Below, one piece after another: positions 22,251-24,234 of a DNA stretch of 24,234 nucleotides. Made by a program: the position numbers and the translations under genes. The notes beneath the pieces were generated by a model, which was given only the letters and a program-made list of their open reading frames with translations, made no database searches and was not told the DNA's origin. Every line of letters begins with the position of its first letter. The stretch's first letter is position 1. The DNA comes from a virus, in the IMG/VR virus record IMGVR_UViG_3300011445_000062, positions 1 to 24,234 of that record. The stretch is one strand, 5' to 3'.

Positions 22251-22442
22251 ATGGACGAGTTTACGAGGAGTTTAAAGCTTTTCTTTCTCGGCCAATTCAT
22301 TATGGGGGTATCATTTTTTTGGGATTATTTATTCCATTTGGAACGAAATACAATACCATGGGATATAGCTACTTTTGGCTATTTTTTTGGTATACTTTAT
22401 TCTTTGGTTTATTTGGTAAAGTTAATCAAATATACCCCTTGA
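22251..22442 (+). CDS. small membrane protein (63 aa)
   Basis: 63 residues with two hydrophobic helices, about 8-27 (LKLFFLGQFIMGVSFFWDYL) and 41-60, joined by a short polar loop. No strong ribosome site precedes ATG 22251, although CATAAATA directly before the start could mark a leaderless or late message. No family recognised. Confidence 0.65.
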   Translation: MDEFTRSLKLFFLGQFIMGVSFFWDYLFHLERNTIPWDIATFGYFFGILYSLVYLVKLIKYTP

Positions 22443-22453
22443 CAAGGTAAATT

Positions 22454-22651
22454 ATGGACAGGTATGTAAGGCATGAGTTTGAATGTGGCGACTGTGAGAT
22501 GAACTACGAAATTCGTCACGATAAAAGTTATGCAGATGAATGTATATGTTGCCCATTCTGCGGCTCTGTAAGTATTAAAAAAATAGACCCTGATGAGAAA
22601 GATGACGGAGATGATGAGGAATCTAGACCCGACTTACGAGACGAGGAATAA
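22454..22651 (+). CDS. small zinc-ribbon protein with acidic tail (65 aa)
   Basis: Two cysteine knuckles, C11-x2-C14 in FECGDCEMN and C33-x2-C36 in CCPFCGSV, with extra cysteines at 30 and 32, give a zinc ribbon like those of FmdB or transcription-related small proteins. The last 20 residues are almost all Asp, Glu and Arg. It may bind nucleic acid or a host protein; nothing further can be said. ATG 22454 follows AAGGTAA. Confidence 0.8.
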   Translation: MDRYVRHEFECGDCEMNYEIRHDKSYADECICCPFCGSVSIKKIDPDEKDDGDDEESRPDLRDEE

Positions 22652-22739
22652 AGTCGCAAAAGAAATCATGCGAGGATGCTTCGTTGTTGGCACGATATTA
22701 TTTCTGGCGGCTCTTGCCATGATCTGGGAAATCATATAA
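22614..22739 (+). CDS. tiny membrane protein (41 aa)
   Basis: An ATG at 22614, overlapping the zinc-ribbon gene by 38 bases, opens a 41-codon frame that begins MRNLDPTYETRNKVAKE and ends in a single hydrophobic helix (about 22-41, CFVVGTILFLAALAMIWEII). A shorter version from ATG 22668 would be just the helix. The GGAG at 22607 is close to the first start. The clean amphiphilic-then-hydrophobic design suggests a real small membrane protein. Confidence 0.5.
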   Translation: MRNLDPTYETRNKVAKEIMRGCFVVGTILFLAALAMIWEII

Positions 22740-22742
22740 GAT

Positions 22743-22814
22743 GCGCGTGAACGTCAATGGATGACGATGTGGCTTTCAATCCGACAGAATTAGGTTCGAT
22801 TCCTAACATGCGCG
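22743..22814 (+). tRNA. tRNA-like gene, possibly tRNA-Glu (TTC), degenerate
   Basis: Acceptor GCGCGTG pairs with CATGCGC (one G-U), D stem CGTC/GACG is perfect and T stem TTAGG/CCTAA with loop TTCGATT is perfect. The anticodon arm TGTGG-CTTTCAA-TCCGA has two mismatches; its loop gives TTC (Glu). An alternative with an 8-base loop and a bulged G restores the stem. The 3' end reads GCTA, so CCA would be added after transcription. Identity is uncertain. Confidence 0.6.
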
Positions 22815-22955
22815 CTAAAAACATTTTAATTATTATAGAAAAAGGATGTAGAAGATAATGATTAATCCAGGCTGAATATCAAGCTAGAGAACCCCCATAA
22901 CGATAACGAACCCCCTGAACCATGAAATCTAACCTGAACACGGAGAGTTATCAAA

Positions 22956-23555
22956 ATGACAACAACTAAAGAATACGAAGACACTTTTCTCAAAATCAAT
23001 CGCGACAATCTATCCTATGAACAAAGGAGGATTCGTCGCTCCGAACTAAATGCCAGAAAATGGCTAAAAAAAGCCAAAGACAATCATGATCAATCTTTGC
23101 GTGCCCAAAATGGCATAAAGGGCAATCGCAAATATGAATACATTGAAAGGAAGTGGAACCATAATCCAGAGCTTCGCGACCGCCTTTGGTCACATAGGAC
23201 TAAAGATGTGCGTCCTGAGGCCCGTGCAGCCCATCTGGCGCTTGGTTTTCTCTGGGGCACTCCCTACCGAGCTATGGAGCATGTCGCCTTCCTAAGCCCA
23301 AATTGGGCGATTGTGTGGAAGAAAGTCACCAAGCTAGGCGAATTGCCAGATACACAAGAAAATCGTGACAAATTCATGGCTTGGGCTGACATTCCTAGCA
23401 CTAAGCCAAGAACGGCAGCACCGGGTAGAAATGTTAGTAAAGATTACACCGAACATCTTTCACAACCAAAGCCTAGTATTCTTATTACTCCTATTTTCAA
23501 ACCAATTGTGCCAGCTGTTGCAGTTCCACCAGTGGATACATCAAAAACACCATGA
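22956..23555 (+). CDS. hypothetical protein with proline-rich tail (199 aa)
   Basis: 199 residues from ATG 22956 with GGAGAG upstream. The N-terminal 100 residues are basic helices (YEQRRIRRSELNARKWLKK, RKYEYIERKWNHNPELRDR). Residues 85-140 form a compact helical region (LALGFLWGTPYRAMEHVAFL, NWAIVWKKVTKLGELPDT). The last 40 are Pro/Val/Ala/Lys-rich (PIFKPIVPAVAVPPVDTSK), probably disordered. No family is recognised. The stop overlaps the next start by four bases. Confidence 0.8.
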   Translation: MTTTKEYEDTFLKINRDNLSYEQRRIRRSELNARKWLKKAKDNHDQSLRAQNGIKGNRKYEYIERKWNHNPELRDRLWSHRTKDVRPEARAAHLALGFLWGTPYRAMEHVAFLSPNWAIVWKKVTKLGELPDTQENRDKFMAWADIPSTKPRTAAPGRNVSKDYTEHLSQPKPSILITPIFKPIVPAVAVPPVDTSKTP

Positions 23556-23776
23556 CGCAAGTGCCTGATTATCAGAGGGGAAGAAATGATGGTATTCAAT
23601 TTGCCATTTCATGGTTGCATGCCCGCGCCCAAACGATGAATGATCCAAAAGCAAAATGTGTACTCAATTCAGCTGGATTTCATTTGGGCCAAAATTTACA
23701 TAAAGTAAATGCGCCCAAAGAAGAGCCATTGAATATGAGTGAACAATTTCGTCGTTATCAAGAGCTAGAGAAATGA
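23552..23776 (+). CDS. small hypothetical protein (74 aa)
   Basis: 74 residues, ATGA overlaps at both ends show it belongs to a coupled three-gene run. A helix GRNDGIQFAISWLHARAQTM is followed by KAKCVLNSAGFHLGQNLH and a charged C-terminus. No family recognised. Confidence 0.75.
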   Translation: MTQVPDYQRGRNDGIQFAISWLHARAQTMNDPKAKCVLNSAGFHLGQNLHKVNAPKEEPLNMSEQFRRYQELEK

Positions 23777-24123
23777 CACGTAAGCTAATAGCACTGGTAG
23801 TTGTTGGTATCCTCTTTTCAGGATTGATTGGAGGATACTATGTTATGCATCAGAACAACACGATGGAAACAGAGTGGCAGCAATTTAAGAATAAAGTTGG
23901 GGATAAAATATCTGGATATATATCTGCGAATGATCTAGAGGCGGAAGGATGGGAAGATAATTTCGCAAAGTTTCTACACAAAGAGTTAAGCACAATTCCT
24001 AAATATGAAGAGCTTTGTAGCGGCTGGTCTGTGAATTTCAAACCTGAAGATGGGTCGCTAGTACATATAGATTTGGCCGAACGCCCTATCTATAAATGGC
24101 ATAGGATTACTATAGGAAAATGA
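23773..24123 (+). CDS. signal-anchored or exported small protein (116 aa)
   Basis: A basic start (MTRK) and a hydrophobic helix at about 5-27 (LIALVVVGILFSGLIGGYYV) predict an N-terminal membrane anchor or signal peptide. The remaining 90 residues (KVGDKISGYISANDLEAEG, YEELCSGWSVNF) look globular and acidic. No family recognised. It is the last of the coupled run beginning at 22956. Confidence 0.75.
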   Translation: MTRKLIALVVVGILFSGLIGGYYVMHQNNTMETEWQQFKNKVGDKISGYISANDLEAEGWEDNFAKFLHKELSTIPKYEELCSGWSVNFKPEDGSLVHIDLAERPIYKWHRITIGK

Positions 24124-24129
24124 CATTTT

Positions 24130-24234
24130 TTGTGGACATACAAAACTAAACCTTTCACTAGCGAAGATATTGGTGAGAACATCGGATTCGTTTATTTAAT
24201 AACAAACAATACCAATAACAAGAAGTATATTGGA
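24130..24234 (+). CDS. GIY-YIG homing endonuclease, 5' part (cut by window end)
   Basis: From TTG 24130 the frame reads MWTYKTKPFTSEDIGENIGF and then VYLITNNTNNKKYIG, continuing off the window. VYLI followed about ten residues later by KYIG is the GIY-YIG catalytic signature, and the preceding W-x-Y-x4-FTSEDIG lead is typical of free-standing GIY-YIG endonuclease genes of T4-like phages. There is no ATG in this frame. AGGA is 12 bases upstream. The catalytic Arg and Glu fall outside the window. Confidence 0.8.
   Translation, partial: MWTYKTKPFTSEDIGENIGFVYLITNNTNNKKYIG

Noticed and set aside
22438-22468. CCTTGACAAGG with TATGTA as a promoter
   Set aside because: Its -10 would lie inside the coding start of the zinc-ribbon gene; more likely a chance palindrome.
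22889-22915. Direct repeat GAACCCCC twice
   Set aside because: Only 8 bases in two copies; too short for an att site, iteron or CRISPR.

Overview
The window is part of the genome of a tailed phage of the T4 superfamily. Every convincing gene lies on the + strand, with 1-26 base overlaps or very short gaps. The T4-type replication genes are recognisable from their motifs: family B DNA polymerase (gp43), UvsX recombinase, gp41 replicative helicase and gp61 primase. Base composition is AT-rich. Several features point to an alphaproteobacterial, possibly rhizobial, host. A phage tRNA-His lacks G-1 and carries G1:U72 and A73. Host-type promoters start with CTTGAC. The ribonucleotide reductase is of the B12-dependent class II (NrdJ) type. 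The host assignment is inference; no database was consulted.

Layout. 1-8020 is a replication and nucleotide-metabolism block: the tail of an upstream gene (possibly regA), gp43, a GT-A-like glycosyltransferase, a membrane-anchored HExxH protease, small ORFs, uvsX, a coiled-coil protein, a MazG/DUF550-like pyrophosphohydrolase, a small membrane protein, gp41 and a small ORF. 8000-8790 is a cassette of two small genes separated by structured RNA elements and terminators. 8795-9430 encodes an FkbM methyltransferase. 9459-17030 looks like a virion or head block: two large basic proteins, one extended by an apparent -1 frameshift, a protein with a tandemly duplicated domain, an Ig-domain protein, small structural proteins and a protein whose N-terminus matches the T4 internal-protein capsid-targeting peptide. 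Octamers resembling T4 late promoters precede several of these genes.

17000-18000 holds a second structured leader, two small genes, and a tRNA pair (Trp, His) behind a near-consensus sigma-70 promoter. 18019-24234 returns to replication and accessory genes: gp61, a protein with a GatB/YqeY-like tail, nrdJ, small membrane and zinc-ribbon proteins, a degenerate tRNA-like gene, unknown genes and the start of a GIY-YIG endonuclease gene cut by the window end.

The genes fit a virus that makes deoxynucleotides with a B12-dependent reductase, polices dNTPs with a MazG-like enzyme, copies DNA with a T4 replisome and builds a decorated head carrying internal proteins. The least ordinary signals are the A9 frameshift site at 12799, the paired promoter-plus-two-hairpin leaders at 8005 and 17004, the tRNA-His and the capsid-targeting-like N-terminus at 15835.
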